Part shown: positions 26,950-35,907 of the stretch, piece by piece
Layout of the letters: each line of letters starts with the position of its first letter
Numbering within the stretch: position 1 is the first letter of the stretch
Assembly: GCF_004319545.1 (NCBI RefSeq)
Contig: NZ_CP036313.1
Location: 755,501 to 819,500, forward strand
Length of the DNA: 64,000 bases
Reading direction: 5' to 3'
Source: Desulfobacter hydrogenophilus
GTDB taxonomy: Bacteria; Desulfobacterota; Desulfobacteria; Desulfobacterales; Desulfobacteraceae
Notes under the pieces: generated by a model
Seen by the model: the letters and a program-made list of their open reading frames with translations, nothing else
Databases searched by the model: none
What the model was told of the DNA's origin: nothing
Made by a program: the position numbers and the translations under genes

Positions 26950-27611
26950 TTACCTACTTTTCTTTCGACCAGGCTTTTTCGGCCTCAGCCGCCTGTCTAA
27001 AATAGTCTCCAATTGTTTTACAAAAATCGTTTTTCCCAACGGGCGGCCGGTCCGTTCATACTTTCTAAACAATTCGATTTCAGATGTATGAATATCAGAA
27101 GATAAAAAATTTCTCCAGGATGTATTGACAATTTCAAGCAGGGGGCTTGTTTTGACAAGAATATCATCCTTTTCATCCATATGTGCCCCGGCGCTGATCC
27201 ATTTTCAATCCTCAGGACGTTTTGCAAGACCGGCACGGACCGGCTTGTACTCAATATACTGGGTACACGCCAATAAATACTTTTTTCCCATGATAAATGA
27301 CGCAAACCGCCCTTGCCATAGATGACCGCGCCAACCTTCCCTGAAATTGATCATTCTCGTATATCGCCTGTGTGCTTCCCCAATGGCCAGATTTAATCCA
27401 TCCTTGGTTTCCGGAACGGCAATCAGATGGATGTGATTGGGCATCAGGCAATAAGCCCATATTGCGACGTTATATTTCAGGCACCATTCCAACATCAAAG
27501 CCAGATAGGCTTCGAAGTCCTGATCGCTGAAAAATGTCTGCTGCCGTCTATTCCCCTTTGTGTAATGTGATAAGGGAAACCCGGAGCCACAGTTCTTGCT
27601 ATCCGTGCCAT
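26950..27611 (-). pseudogene. REP-associated tyrosine transposase (RAYT, Y1_Tnp) pseudogene
   Basis: Reading from ATG 27611, the protein begins MARIARTVAPGFPYHITQRG, loses frame by one base near 27553, then continues NRRQQTFFSDQDFEAYLALM, the HUH-type motif YCLMPNHIHLIAV, GHLWQGRF and ACTQYIEYKPVRAGL. A TGA at 27205 stands where related proteins have tryptophan (RPEDW), after which SAGAHMDEKDDILVKTSPLL and a basic tail continue in frame to 26950. The catalytic tyrosine in the YIEYKPVRA helix is still encoded. Two lesions make it inactive. RAYTs mobilise REP palindromes; REP-like palindromes occur nearby at 27757 and 32259. Confidence 0.85.
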
Positions 27612-27751
27612 GGTAAGAATTTAAACAGATGCTTTAATTTCTGGATTAAAAAAGACAAGGCGCATCTGCAGCCTATTCAGAAAGAGGCTCAGACCATTGT
27701 CAGTGCGGCATTTCAAGTGGCAGGTGTTTAAAAAGGAGTTAAGACCAATAC

Positions 27752-27781
27752 AAAAATAGGGGTCTGTCCCCGATTTTTTTT
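27752..27781. repeat. REP-like palindrome GGGGTCTGTCCCC
   Basis: AAAAATAGGGGTCTGTCCCC followed by GATTTTTTTT. The core GGGG(TCTGT)CCCC is a short hairpin with a T-run, so it may also terminate transcription. The same core in the opposite orientation occurs at 32255-32280 on the other side of the RND operon. This core is commonly seen near RAYT genes. Confidence 0.6.
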
Positions 27782-27791
27782 AAAACAGGCT

Positions 27792-30700
27792 CTATACCTT
27801 GAAAATCCTCATGACCCAGATAAAAAAGAAAGGAGCAAAGAACAATACAAAGACTGTGGTTGCCGTAATACCGCCCAGCACACCGATGCCGATGGCATTT
27901 TGCGCTCCCGAACCCGGGCCGGCAGCAAAGGCCAGGGGCATGACACCCAGAATAAAGGTCAGGGACGTCATCAGGATCGGCCGCAATCTTTGCTTGGTGG
28001 CGGTTATCGCAGCATCATGGGCCGACATGCCCTCTTCAAAATTTGTTTTTGCAAATTCAATGATCAAAATCGCATTTTTGGCCGCCAGGGCAATTGTCAT
28101 CAGCAGGCCGACCTGGAAATATACATCATTCGCCTGATCGGCGGCCCAGGTGGACAGCGTGGCACCGAATATGCCAAGGGGCACGGTCAGCATAATCGCC
28201 ACAGGGATGGCCCAGCTTTCATAAAGAGCGGCCAATGCCAGCAATACAGCAATAATTGAGATGACATAAACCAGCCAGGCCTGCCCCCCGGCTTCTTTTT
28301 CTTCATAGGATAATCCCGTCCATTCCACCCCCACGCCGCCTGGCAAAGACCGGGCCAGGCGGGAAATTTCGCTCAGCGCTTCTCCGGAGCTAATACCTTC
28401 AGCGGCCTCGCCCTGGATTTCCAAAGAGGAGGTTCCGTTAAACCGAGTTAATTTTGGCGCACCGTAGGTCCATTCACCGGAGCCAAACTCGGCCAGCGGT
28501 ACCATACCCCCCGTGGTATTGCGAACATACCACCGGTTGATGTCTTCAGGCTGCATGCGGTATGGCGCATCCGCCTGCACATAAACGCGCTTGATCCGCC
28601 CGTCCAGTAAAAAATCATTCACGTATGTTCCACCCAGTGCCGTAGTCAGAGTCTGATTAATTGTCGTAATCGAAACCCCCATGGCACGGGCTTTGGACGC
28701 GTCAATATCAATGTCGTATTGCGGACCGGGGGCCAGTCCGTTGAAACGTACGCTGGTCAAAAGTTCATTCTGGTTGGCCTGACCCAGGAACTGCTTCATG
28801 GCGCTGTTTAAGGCATCCTGTCCCTCGCCGCTCCGGTCGACAAGCTGAAATTCGAAACCACTGGCATTGCCCAGCGCGGATACGGGCGGCGGAACAATTG
28901 GAATGATCATGGCATCCTGGACGGACGATAATTCCCGCCCTGCCATCTCACTGATTTTAAACACACCCAGGTCCTGGCTGCGCTCATCCCAGGGTTTCAT
29001 TTTGATAAACGCAATCCCCACATTCTGACTCCTCCCGGAAAAGCTGAAACCGGCGGCAGTAAAAAGCCCGTCCACCTCGCCTCCGACGGTATCCAGGTAA
29101 AAATCTTCCACCTGCTTATTCTTTTCTATTGTCTGCCCAAGAGTTGAACTGACCGGACCGTTAACCAGTGCCATCATTCTGCCCTGGTCTTCCTGCGGCA
29201 GAAATGACGTCGGAATTTTAAAAAAGAGAGCAATGGTCACCGCGATCAGAACAAAGAACACGAACGGTAAAATGATGCGGCTTGCCAGTAAATTTTTCAG
29301 CACCGTTTCATGACCGCCGCGCATTTTGCTGAATCCGCGGTTAAAAAGGCCGAACAATCCTGTCTTTTTCTCCTCTTTTCCCTGTTTTAGAACAATGGCA
29401 CATAAAGCGGGTGATAAACTTAAAGCGATAAACAAGGATATCCCCATGGCAACGGATATGGTGACTGCAAACTGACGGTAAATGACACCGGTGGCCCCTT
29501 TAAAAAAAGTAATCGGTATAAAAACAGCCCAGATCACGACAGTTGTACCGACCAGCGCACCGGAGATTTCCTTCATTGCTTTAAAGGCGGCCTTCTCAGG
29601 CGACAGGTCAGGATTCTTTTCCAGCTTGTTTTCAACATTTTCGGTTACAACAATGGCATCATCGACCAGCATACCGATGGCCAGCACCAGCGCAAAAAGT
29701 GTCAGGACATTGATAGAATAGCCCAGGACAAACAGGGCCGCAAATGTGCCCAATATAACAACGGGAATCGCCACGGACGGAATGAATGTCGCCCGCAAGG
29801 TCTGTAAAAAGACAAAAATAACCAGAACAACCAGAACGATGGCCATAACCAGTGTTTTTACGACTTCATAAATCGAGGCCTTGACAAAGGGTGAGATATC
29901 AATCGGATAGACAATCTCCAGCGCGTCAGGGATGATATCCTCAAACTCCTTGACCCTGTCCTTGACGGCCTGAACAGTTGCCAGGGCATTGGCCCCCGGA
30001 GCCAGTTCTATCGCAATACCTGAGGCAGGGCGGCGATTGTAGCGGCCAATAATATTATAGCTTTCCGCGCCGATTTCTATACGGGCGACATCACCCAGTG
30101 TCAGCTGCGAACCGTCCTGATTTACGGTTAATAAGATCGCCTCAAAGTCTTCCACGGTTTCAAGCAGGGATTGCGCAGTGATCGTTGCATTAAGCTGTTG
30201 CCCCTCTACACTTGGCGTGCCCCCGATCTCACCGGTGGCCAATTGAACATTCTGCTCCTGCACCGCCGCGACAACATCCTGTGTCGTGATATTGTAATTG
30301 TTCATGGATTGCGGGTTGAGCCATATCCGCATCGCATACTCCGGCCCGAATGTCTGAATCTGCCCGACCCCGTCCACACGGCTGAGCGGTTCCTCAAGAT
30401 TGGATGCCAGGAAATCTGAAATATCATTCCGCCCGTACGAGTCATCTTTTGAATAAAAAGCAACGATCAGGGCATAACTGCTGCCCGCCTTTCGTACCGA
30501 AAGACCGAGCCTCTGAACCGCTTGAGGCAGGGCGGATTGGGCTTGTGAAACTTGATTTTGTGTTTGAACCTGTGCAATATCGGGATCAGTTCCCGTTTCA
30601 AAGGTCAATGTTATGCTGGCCTGGCCCGAGGACGAGCTTTCCGATTGAATATAACGCAAATTATCAATCCCGGTCAGGTTCTGCTCAATAACCTGCGTAA

Positions 30701-30884
30701 CCGTATTTTCCAATGTTTGTGCGGAGGCACCGGGATAGGTGGCGCTGATCGAGACTTTAGGCGCCGCAATTGACGGATATTGTTCAACAGGTAAAGACGT
30801 GATCGACAGGATCCCCGCCCCTATGATGGCAAGCGCAATCACCCATGCAAATATCGGCCGTTTAATGAAAAAGTTCGCAATCAC
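27792..30884 (-). CDS. RND multidrug efflux pump, inner-membrane transporter (HAE1/AcrB family)
   Basis: 1030 residues, full length. It starts MIANFFIKRPIFAWVIALAI, has the two large periplasmic loops and 12 helices, and carries the proton-relay aspartates in GMLVDDAIVVTENVENKL and lysine in ALAAKNAILIIEFAK. Loop motifs such as SLPVEQYPSIAAPKVSISAT are typical of AcrB/MexB/TtgB. It should export hydrophobic drugs or solvents with the adaptor encoded 5 bases upstream. No outer-membrane channel gene is adjacent; one could be borrowed, e.g. the lipoprotein at 1364-2881 is of the OprM type but far away. Confidence 0.95.
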   Translation of the reverse strand: MIANFFIKRPIFAWVIALAIIGAGILSITSLPVEQYPSIAAPKVSISATYPGASAQTLENTVTQVIEQNLTGIDNLRYIQSESSSSGQASITLTFETGTDPDIAQVQTQNQVSQAQSALPQAVQRLGLSVRKAGSSYALIVAFYSKDDSYGRNDISDFLASNLEEPLSRVDGVGQIQTFGPEYAMRIWLNPQSMNNYNITTQDVVAAVQEQNVQLATGEIGGTPSVEGQQLNATITAQSLLETVEDFEAILLTVNQDGSQLTLGDVARIEIGAESYNIIGRYNRRPASGIAIELAPGANALATVQAVKDRVKEFEDIIPDALEIVYPIDISPFVKASIYEVVKTLVMAIVLVVLVIFVFLQTLRATFIPSVAIPVVILGTFAALFVLGYSINVLTLFALVLAIGMLVDDAIVVTENVENKLEKNPDLSPEKAAFKAMKEISGALVGTTVVIWAVFIPITFFKGATGVIYRQFAVTISVAMGISLFIALSLSPALCAIVLKQGKEEKKTGLFGLFNRGFSKMRGGHETVLKNLLASRIILPFVFFVLIAVTIALFFKIPTSFLPQEDQGRMMALVNGPVSSTLGQTIEKNKQVEDFYLDTVGGEVDGLFTAAGFSFSGRSQNVGIAFIKMKPWDERSQDLGVFKISEMAGRELSSVQDAMIIPIVPPPVSALGNASGFEFQLVDRSGEGQDALNSAMKQFLGQANQNELLTSVRFNGLAPGPQYDIDIDASKARAMGVSITTINQTLTTALGGTYVNDFLLDGRIKRVYVQADAPYRMQPEDINRWYVRNTTGGMVPLAEFGSGEWTYGAPKLTRFNGTSSLEIQGEAAEGISSGEALSEISRLARSLPGGVGVEWTGLSYEEKEAGGQAWLVYVISIIAVLLALAALYESWAIPVAIMLTVPLGIFGATLSTWAADQANDVYFQVGLLMTIALAAKNAILIIEFAKTNFEEGMSAHDAAITATKQRLRPILMTSLTFILGVMPLAFAAGPGSGAQNAIGIGVLGGITATTVFVLFFAPFFFIWVMRIFKV

Positions 30885-30889
30885 TCAGC

Positions 30890-32200
30890 TTAGCTTTCTT
30901 CCTGCAAGGATAATTGTTTTTGCGGTTCTGTTCGAGGCGGTTGTTTCAATGGCTGCTCCGGCGGCGACGTCCTTTTATCCATCGAACCGGGAGATAGCGC
31001 TTGCCCCCCTTGCAACTGATGGATGTCGAGTTCCCGAGGCTCGAGTTTCATACCGTCCTTTAACATCATGGCGCCCTCGACAATCACTTTATCGCCTGAT
31101 TCAAGACCATTTAGAATAACCCAGTTATTTTTATATGACGACCCTGTTCTGACCTGGCGCTTTGATGCCGTATTATCGAATCCGACAACCCAAACAACTT
31201 TTGTACCGTCCGGCTGGATAGAAACGCTTTTTTGCGGAATAATGATTGATTGTGGTGCGTCGGTCCGCTCAATCGTGGCCCTGACAAACATGCCCGGGAG
31301 AAGCAGCCCTTCAGGGTTGGCAAGGACGGAACGCAGCTTGATAGTCCCTGTGTTTTCATCAACGGCCAGATCGGTCGCTTCCAAATTGCCTTTCTGCGGA
31401 TATATTTCGCCGGTAGTTTCCAGAAACAACGTCACTTCAAATTTTTCGGATATGTCGGCGTTTATACGGCTTGTCATCAAGCATTCCTGCAATTGCTGGG
31501 TCTGGGCCGCTGACTGGGATAAATCAACATAGACCGGGTCAAGTTGCCTGACAGTTGCCAGGGCCATTTCCTGCTGTGCCGTCGCCAAAGCCCCACGGGT
31601 TACGGCAGACGGACCAATATATCCACTAATCGGCGAATAGACTTTTGTATAATCCAGATTAATTTTTGCCGTTTTGACTTCCGCTTCGGCCAGAGACACG
31701 GCTGCTCGTGCCTGCTTAACCCTGGCCGTGGCATTATCGAATTCCTGCTGGCTGACCGCATGTGCCTGAATCAAGTGCTGATAGCGCTTCTGAAGGACCT
31801 GCGCATTTTCCAGTTCCGCGAGTGCGTTGTGAAGATTGGCCTTTGCACGCTGATAATCAGCCTCATAACGCGCCGGGTCGATTTGGTAAAGCTGCTGGCC
31901 TTTTTCAACAAAGCTTCCCTCCTGAAACAGGCGTTCCTGAATAATGCCACTGACCTGTGGACGAATCTCTGCTGTCATGGATGCTCTTACCCGTCCCGGC
32001 AACTCATTTGAAATGGCAATCTGTTGCGGCCGTACCGTTATAATACCAACTTTTTTGGCAGATTGCAGGCGGGGCTTTTGCTGTTCCTCCTGCTGCGCAA
32101 GGGCACTACCCTGTTTATTTTGAGACCATTGAGAGCCTTCATCCCCGCATCCACTTAATAAAAACAGACAAAAACCAGCCCCCCAAAAAAAAATTTTCAT
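30890..32200 (-). CDS. RND efflux periplasmic adaptor lipoprotein (AcrA/MexA family)
   Basis: 436 residues with a lipoprotein signal (lipobox LLSGC, C at about residue 18). The barrel-sandwich hybrid halves are ISNELPGRVRASMTAEIRPQ with VSGIIQERLFQEGSFVEKGQ, and YSPISGYIGPSAVTRGALAT, separated by a helical hairpin; a beta-barrel domain follows. A proline/glutamine-rich C-terminal tail (about 390-436) extends beyond the usual family end. It forms the periplasmic bridge for the AcrB-type pump directly downstream. Confidence 0.93.
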   Translation of the reverse strand: MKIFFWGAGFCLFLLSGCGDEGSQWSQNKQGSALAQQEEQQKPRLQSAKKVGIITVRPQQIAISNELPGRVRASMTAEIRPQVSGIIQERLFQEGSFVEKGQQLYQIDPARYEADYQRAKANLHNALAELENAQVLQKRYQHLIQAHAVSQQEFDNATARVKQARAAVSLAEAEVKTAKINLDYTKVYSPISGYIGPSAVTRGALATAQQEMALATVRQLDPVYVDLSQSAAQTQQLQECLMTSRINADISEKFEVTLFLETTGEIYPQKGNLEATDLAVDENTGTIKLRSVLANPEGLLLPGMFVRATIERTDAPQSIIIPQKSVSIQPDGTKVVWVVGFDNTASKRQVRTGSSYKNNWVILNGLESGDKVIVEGAMMLKDGMKLEPRELDIHQLQGGQALSPGSMDKRTSPPEQPLKQPPRTEPQKQLSLQEES

Positions 32201-32253
32201 TTCTATCTTTTTCCATTTCTCTGAACGTCCAGAACATCTTCGATAAGAAACTC

Positions 32254-32280
32254 TAAAAATAGGGGACAGACCCCTCTTTT
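32254..32280. repeat. REP-like palindrome GGGGACAGACCCC
   Basis: AAAAATAGGGGACAGACCCC followed by TCTTTT. It is the inverse counterpart of the palindrome at 27752-27781, and the two bracket the RND adaptor-pump operon exactly. Confidence 0.6.
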
Positions 32281-32462
32281 CATAACAACTTTATTTCCCG
32301 GCGACATCAGTATAGTTCATTGTTACGGAGTTTAACCTTCTGTTAAAAGAATTGTTGAACAAAGCCGCTCTCGCTGCAGAAACATTCAAAGTTGGGGATA
32401 CTCTCAATTGTGGGATCAAAAGGAAGACCCCCAATATCAATAATTTGTACAAGGAGTACACC

Positions 32463-32549
32463 ATGAACCCATCCAAAGTAAACCGTTTTAACGAACGCTA
32501 TGCACGTCATTTAAAAACTCTTAAACTCGATGATCAAGTTAAACATTGA
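32463..32549 (+). pseudogene. Tyrosine recombinase N-terminal remnant
   Basis: A 28-codon frame with a good ribosome site (AAGGAG) beginning MNPSKVNRFNERYARHLKTL, followed by KLDDQVKH and a stop. The YARHLKTLKL helix is the start of the SAM-like core-binding domain of XerD/IS91-associated integrases, cut off after the first helix. It is a leftover rather than a functional gene. Confidence 0.5.
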
Positions 32550-33039
32550 TCAGCAATCAACATTTAGAAATCCTTGAAATAATCATCCTCGTCAAAAGGG
32601 CTGACTTAATCAGGCCTGATTTCCTTGGTTTGATATAAAAATTATATTTTGAATCAAAACCATAAAAAATGTAATTTGGTGAGGGTCTTTTTTTAAGTAC
32701 ACCATTAACATAAAAAATCCCACCATTTTTAAATGATACGATATTACATTGCGAATGGTGTAGTGCCATACAAAAGAAGATAACCATATGATATTATAAG
32801 CTTAATGTTTTTCGCTCAAAAAGATGGGTTAATGGTAGTTATCGTTTTTTGCCCAAATTCATCGACCGCAACCTAATGGTATGGAGATAGGGTTTGAACT
32901 GCTGTCTGAAAATCAAAATGATTAAGGATACACCTGTGTTGAGGTGAACCTTTATAGCAGACAGCGGACTATATCTGCATGCAGGATCATGCCCGGACAG
33001 CTGCCAAAGGCATATTTGGAAAACTTAAGGAAATCGCAC
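32550..33039. other. Gene-free stretch downstream of nifV
   Basis: No supported gene. A plus-strand stretch around 32961-33040 reads protein-like (DYICMQDHARTAAKGIFGKL) but lacks a start and runs into the antisense of nifV, so it may be an unidentified remnant. No clear terminator for the nif operon was found. Confidence 0.35.
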
Positions 33040-34185
33040 CTATTGTCCGGTACACAAAGTCCTGCGATAGATGGACTCCAGCAGCTCCGGGGTTACGGGC
33101 TTGTTTCCTGCGGCAGCCGCAGCCCGGACCTGGGGCAGCAACCGTTGGGCGGCATCTGCATCAATGTTGATATTGCGGTGGGCCAGGGCATATTTTATGG
33201 CGGCCGAGCCGGAGTGCACCCCTAAAACCATCTGTCTTGGGTTACTCCTGCCCACCTGTTTGGGATCATATAATTCATAGGATCGTGTATCTTTCAACAG
33301 GCCGGCACAGTGGATGCCGGACTCATGGGAAAAAATCCTGGACCCCACAATGGGTTTGGCCGCATGGATCTGCTGTCCTGAAAATCTTGCCACTGTATTG
33401 CATAGCCGGGTAAGCCCTGACAGGCGCATATTACTTTTTTTGGCACCAATACCGAACAGGGCCATGGCCGCTTCTTCAAGGCGGGCATTGCCTGCCCGCT
33501 CCCCAAGTCCGTTCACCGTGACACTGATGGCCTTGGCGCCGGCATCCACGGCAGACACGGCATTGGCCGTGGCCATGCCAAGATCGTTGTGTCCGTGAAA
33601 TTCAAGGGCCAGCCCGGGCAGCCGGATTAAAAGGGTTTCCACCATATCCATGAGTGCGGACGGGGTGATCATGCCCACGGTATCGGCAAGCCGCACCCGG
33701 TGAACACCTAATCCGATGGCTGCCTGGCAGAACCGTAAAAGAAAATCCATGTCTGTGCGGGTGGCATCCTGGGCGCCCACGGATACCTGGTCAAAATAGT
33801 GTCTTGCGAACCGAACGGTGTCATCCAGGGTCTCAAGCACCCAATTCTCATTTTTTTCAAAGGTCTTGAGCAGAATGGATGACGTGGGAAAACTGATATG
33901 CACCCCGGGGGTGTTGCAGCCCACGGCCAGTTCAATATCTTTTTTGACCGCCCTGCACCAGCAGGTGAGCATGCTGGACAGGTTCAGCTGGGCAATGGCT
34001 TTAATTTCCCGGCATGCAAACTCGCCCATGGCAGGGATGCCCACTTCAATCTCGTCAACCCCGCATTCGGCAAGCTGACGTGCAATGGTCAGTTTTTCCA
34101 GGGGCCTGAAAAAGACACCCGGGGCCTGTTCCCCGTCCCGAAGGGTGGTGTCTACCATCCAGACCCGCACATCATGGGTTTTCAT
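33040..34185 (-). CDS. nifV: Homocitrate synthase NifV
   Basis: 381 residues, DRE-TIM family. Motifs are MVDTTLRDGEQAPGV (metal-binding D and substrate R), EFHGHNDLGMATANAVSAVD (HxH metal site) and NGLGERAGNARLEE. It condenses acetyl-CoA and 2-oxoglutarate to homocitrate, the organic ligand of FeMo-co. Its ATG overlaps the ferredoxin stop by one base (TAATG), so it is the last gene of the nif operon. The C-terminal 43 codons are repeated at 26374-26505. Confidence 0.95.
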   Translation of the reverse strand: MKTHDVRVWMVDTTLRDGEQAPGVFFRPLEKLTIARQLAECGVDEIEVGIPAMGEFACREIKAIAQLNLSSMLTCWCRAVKKDIELAVGCNTPGVHISFPTSSILLKTFEKNENWVLETLDDTVRFARHYFDQVSVGAQDATRTDMDFLLRFCQAAIGLGVHRVRLADTVGMITPSALMDMVETLLIRLPGLALEFHGHNDLGMATANAVSAVDAGAKAISVTVNGLGERAGNARLEEAAMALFGIGAKKSNMRLSGLTRLCNTVARFSGQQIHAAKPIVGSRIFSHESGIHCAGLLKDTRSYELYDPKQVGRSNPRQMVLGVHSGSAAIKYALAHRNINIDADAAQRLLPQVRAAAAAGNKPVTPELLESIYRRTLCTGQ

Positions 34186-34490
34186 TACAGTACGTAGTCC
34201 TCTGCAATCTCGCCGTCTTCCATGGCATCTAAAATAGCGTCAATGGCCTCTTCGTTCTCCACGTGCCCATACCAGATATTATCCGGATAAATTACCATGA
34301 CAGGGCCGTCATCACACTGTTTCAGACAGCAGGTGGAAGAGATCAGTACCTCTTCAAGGCCCCTGTCAATCACTTCATTTTCAATATAGGCCATGAAATC
34401 CCCGGACCCTTTTCTGTGGCATTTGCCTTTGGGTTCTCCACTGGGACGAAAACTTGAGCATACGAGGATGTGTTTTGCAGGTTTATTCAT
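34185..34490 (-). CDS. Thioredoxin-like [2Fe-2S] ferredoxin
   Basis: 101 residues from ATG 34490 with AAGGA upstream. Cysteines in HILVCSSFRPSGEPKGKC and in SSTCCLKQCDDGPV, plus VMVIYPDNIWYGHV, match the Clostridium pasteurianum / Azotobacter FeSII type of thioredoxin-fold [2Fe-2S] ferredoxin. Such proteins interact with nitrogenase, as electron carrier or as a protective FeSII-like partner. Its place between nifB and nifV supports a nif role; which of the two roles it has is not decided. Confidence 0.88.
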   Translation of the reverse strand: MNKPAKHILVCSSFRPSGEPKGKCHRKGSGDFMAYIENEVIDRGLEEVLISSTCCLKQCDDGPVMVIYPDNIWYGHVENEEAIDAILDAMEDGEIAEDYVL

Positions 34491-34558
34491 TTTTTTATCC
34501 TTCAAAATTTTATTCTGTTAATTAGTGTCGCTTAAATGGGGTTTGGATCAAACATAAG

Positions 34559-35878
34559 CTACATACAACCGGTGCCGGTTCCCCGGCACTCCCCGCAGGA
34601 AGTCTGTGCCCGGACAACCAAATGCTTTAACGACTCCCCTTTTTTCAAAGCCATGAGGACAAGATCAATCATGCCGTTGACCTCATGGATGGTAAATCCC
34701 ATGGTGCCCAGAATTTTTTTAGGGGTTTCCCCGACGCCGGACACAAGAATGGTGTGGCAATCTTTAATGGTCCGGGCCAGATTCTGCCATCTGAGATCCC
34801 CGCCGCCGGTTTTAGGCAAGTTCCTTGTTTCCACAAGTGTCGGGGTTTCCTGATTTAAGTCATAGACGTGTAACTGTGTGGCCTCACCCAGGTGCTGATT
34901 AATCAACGCACCTTCCCGGGTGGCCAGGGCCACATAGGGCCGTGGGACGAAAGAGTTGAACGCATAGACATCTTCCTCAACGGGCGCTTCGTGGCAATAC
35001 TTGGGTGCACTGGATAAAGGGATGGGTGCCGTGGCGTGGTAGGTCAGTCGATCCATGAGTTTCTGATTCAGGGGATCGTCCAGCAGGCCCACGGCATCGG
35101 CCCGGCAGCGTTTGCAATGGGTCATCTGGGGGACAAAGACCTTGGCTGCTTTTCTAATTGTATTGACCAGATCTTTACCCGGTTCTTCCATGTCCTCAAA
35201 ATTTGCGCCCTTGGTGGGAAAATAAGGCATGCAGTTGAAGATATCCACACCCATTTCACCCATTTTTTCTGCCACGTCTACCATATGGTCTTCATTGATG
35301 CCGGGCAAAAGAATGGAGTTGACCTTAACCATAATATTGCGTTCTTTAAGGCCTTTGACGGCGGCAAGCTGGCGTTCTAAAAGCAGTTCTGCGCCCTGGG
35401 CCGGGCCCACGGACCGTTTGCCGTCCCTGACCCATGAATAAATCTTGGCGCCGATGTCTGGGTCCACCGCATTAATGGTGATGCTTACATGGGTGGTATT
35501 GATGGCTTTGAGTTCATCCAGATAAGGATGGATGTTCATGCCGTTGGTGGCCACGCACAAGAGCATTTCCGGATAAGTGGCACGCACCCGGGTCAAGGTT
35601 TCCATGGTTTTGTCGCCGTTGGCAAAGGGATCACCCGGGCCTGCAATGCCCACCACAGAGGTGTTGGGTTTGGCCTCAACCACATCTGCCAGGTAGGCCA
35701 TGGCCTGGTCCGGGCTCAAAATGGAGGAGGTCACCCCGGGGCGGCTTTCATTGACACAGTCAAACTTTCTGTTGCAGAAATTGCACTGGATATTACAGGC
35801 CGGTGCAACCGGGAGGTGGACACGACCGAAATCCTTGCAGGATTTTTTATTAAAACAGGGGTGGTTATCTATGTTCAT
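34559..35878 (-). CDS. nifB: Nitrogenase cofactor biosynthesis protein NifB with C-terminal NifX-like domain
   Basis: The start ATG at 35878 follows TAAGGA. The 439 residues begin with a radical-SAM core: VAPACNIQCNFCNRKFDC (CxxxCxxC cluster) preceded by HPCF, with GIAGPGDPF and CKRCRADAVG for additional cluster ligands. A C-terminal dinitrogenase-cofactor (NifX/NifY-type) domain starts near residue 325 (YVALATREGALINQHLGEAT). It fuses two [4Fe-4S] units with a carbide to make NifB-co, the FeMo-co precursor. The tail ends in a small Cys-rich sequence (CGECRGTGTGC). Confidence 0.95.
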   Translation of the reverse strand: MNIDNHPCFNKKSCKDFGRVHLPVAPACNIQCNFCNRKFDCVNESRPGVTSSILSPDQAMAYLADVVEAKPNTSVVGIAGPGDPFANGDKTMETLTRVRATYPEMLLCVATNGMNIHPYLDELKAINTTHVSITINAVDPDIGAKIYSWVRDGKRSVGPAQGAELLLERQLAAVKGLKERNIMVKVNSILLPGINEDHMVDVAEKMGEMGVDIFNCMPYFPTKGANFEDMEEPGKDLVNTIRKAAKVFVPQMTHCKRCRADAVGLLDDPLNQKLMDRLTYHATAPIPLSSAPKYCHEAPVEEDVYAFNSFVPRPYVALATREGALINQHLGEATQLHVYDLNQETPTLVETRNLPKTGGGDLRWQNLARTIKDCHTILVSGVGETPKKILGTMGFTIHEVNGMIDLVLMALKKGESLKHLVVRAQTSCGECRGTGTGCM

Positions 35879-35907
35879 TTTAATTTTCCTTACACTCAAT
35901 GATCGAG

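Noticed and set aside
27205..27207. TGA in the RAYT gene as a selenocysteine codon
   Set aside because: Related proteins have tryptophan there, no SECIS-like hairpin was seen just downstream, and the gene also has a frameshift.
32557..32787. Minus-strand frame of 76 codons downstream of the recombinase remnant
   Set aside because: No ribosome site, AT-driven composition and no recognisable domain.
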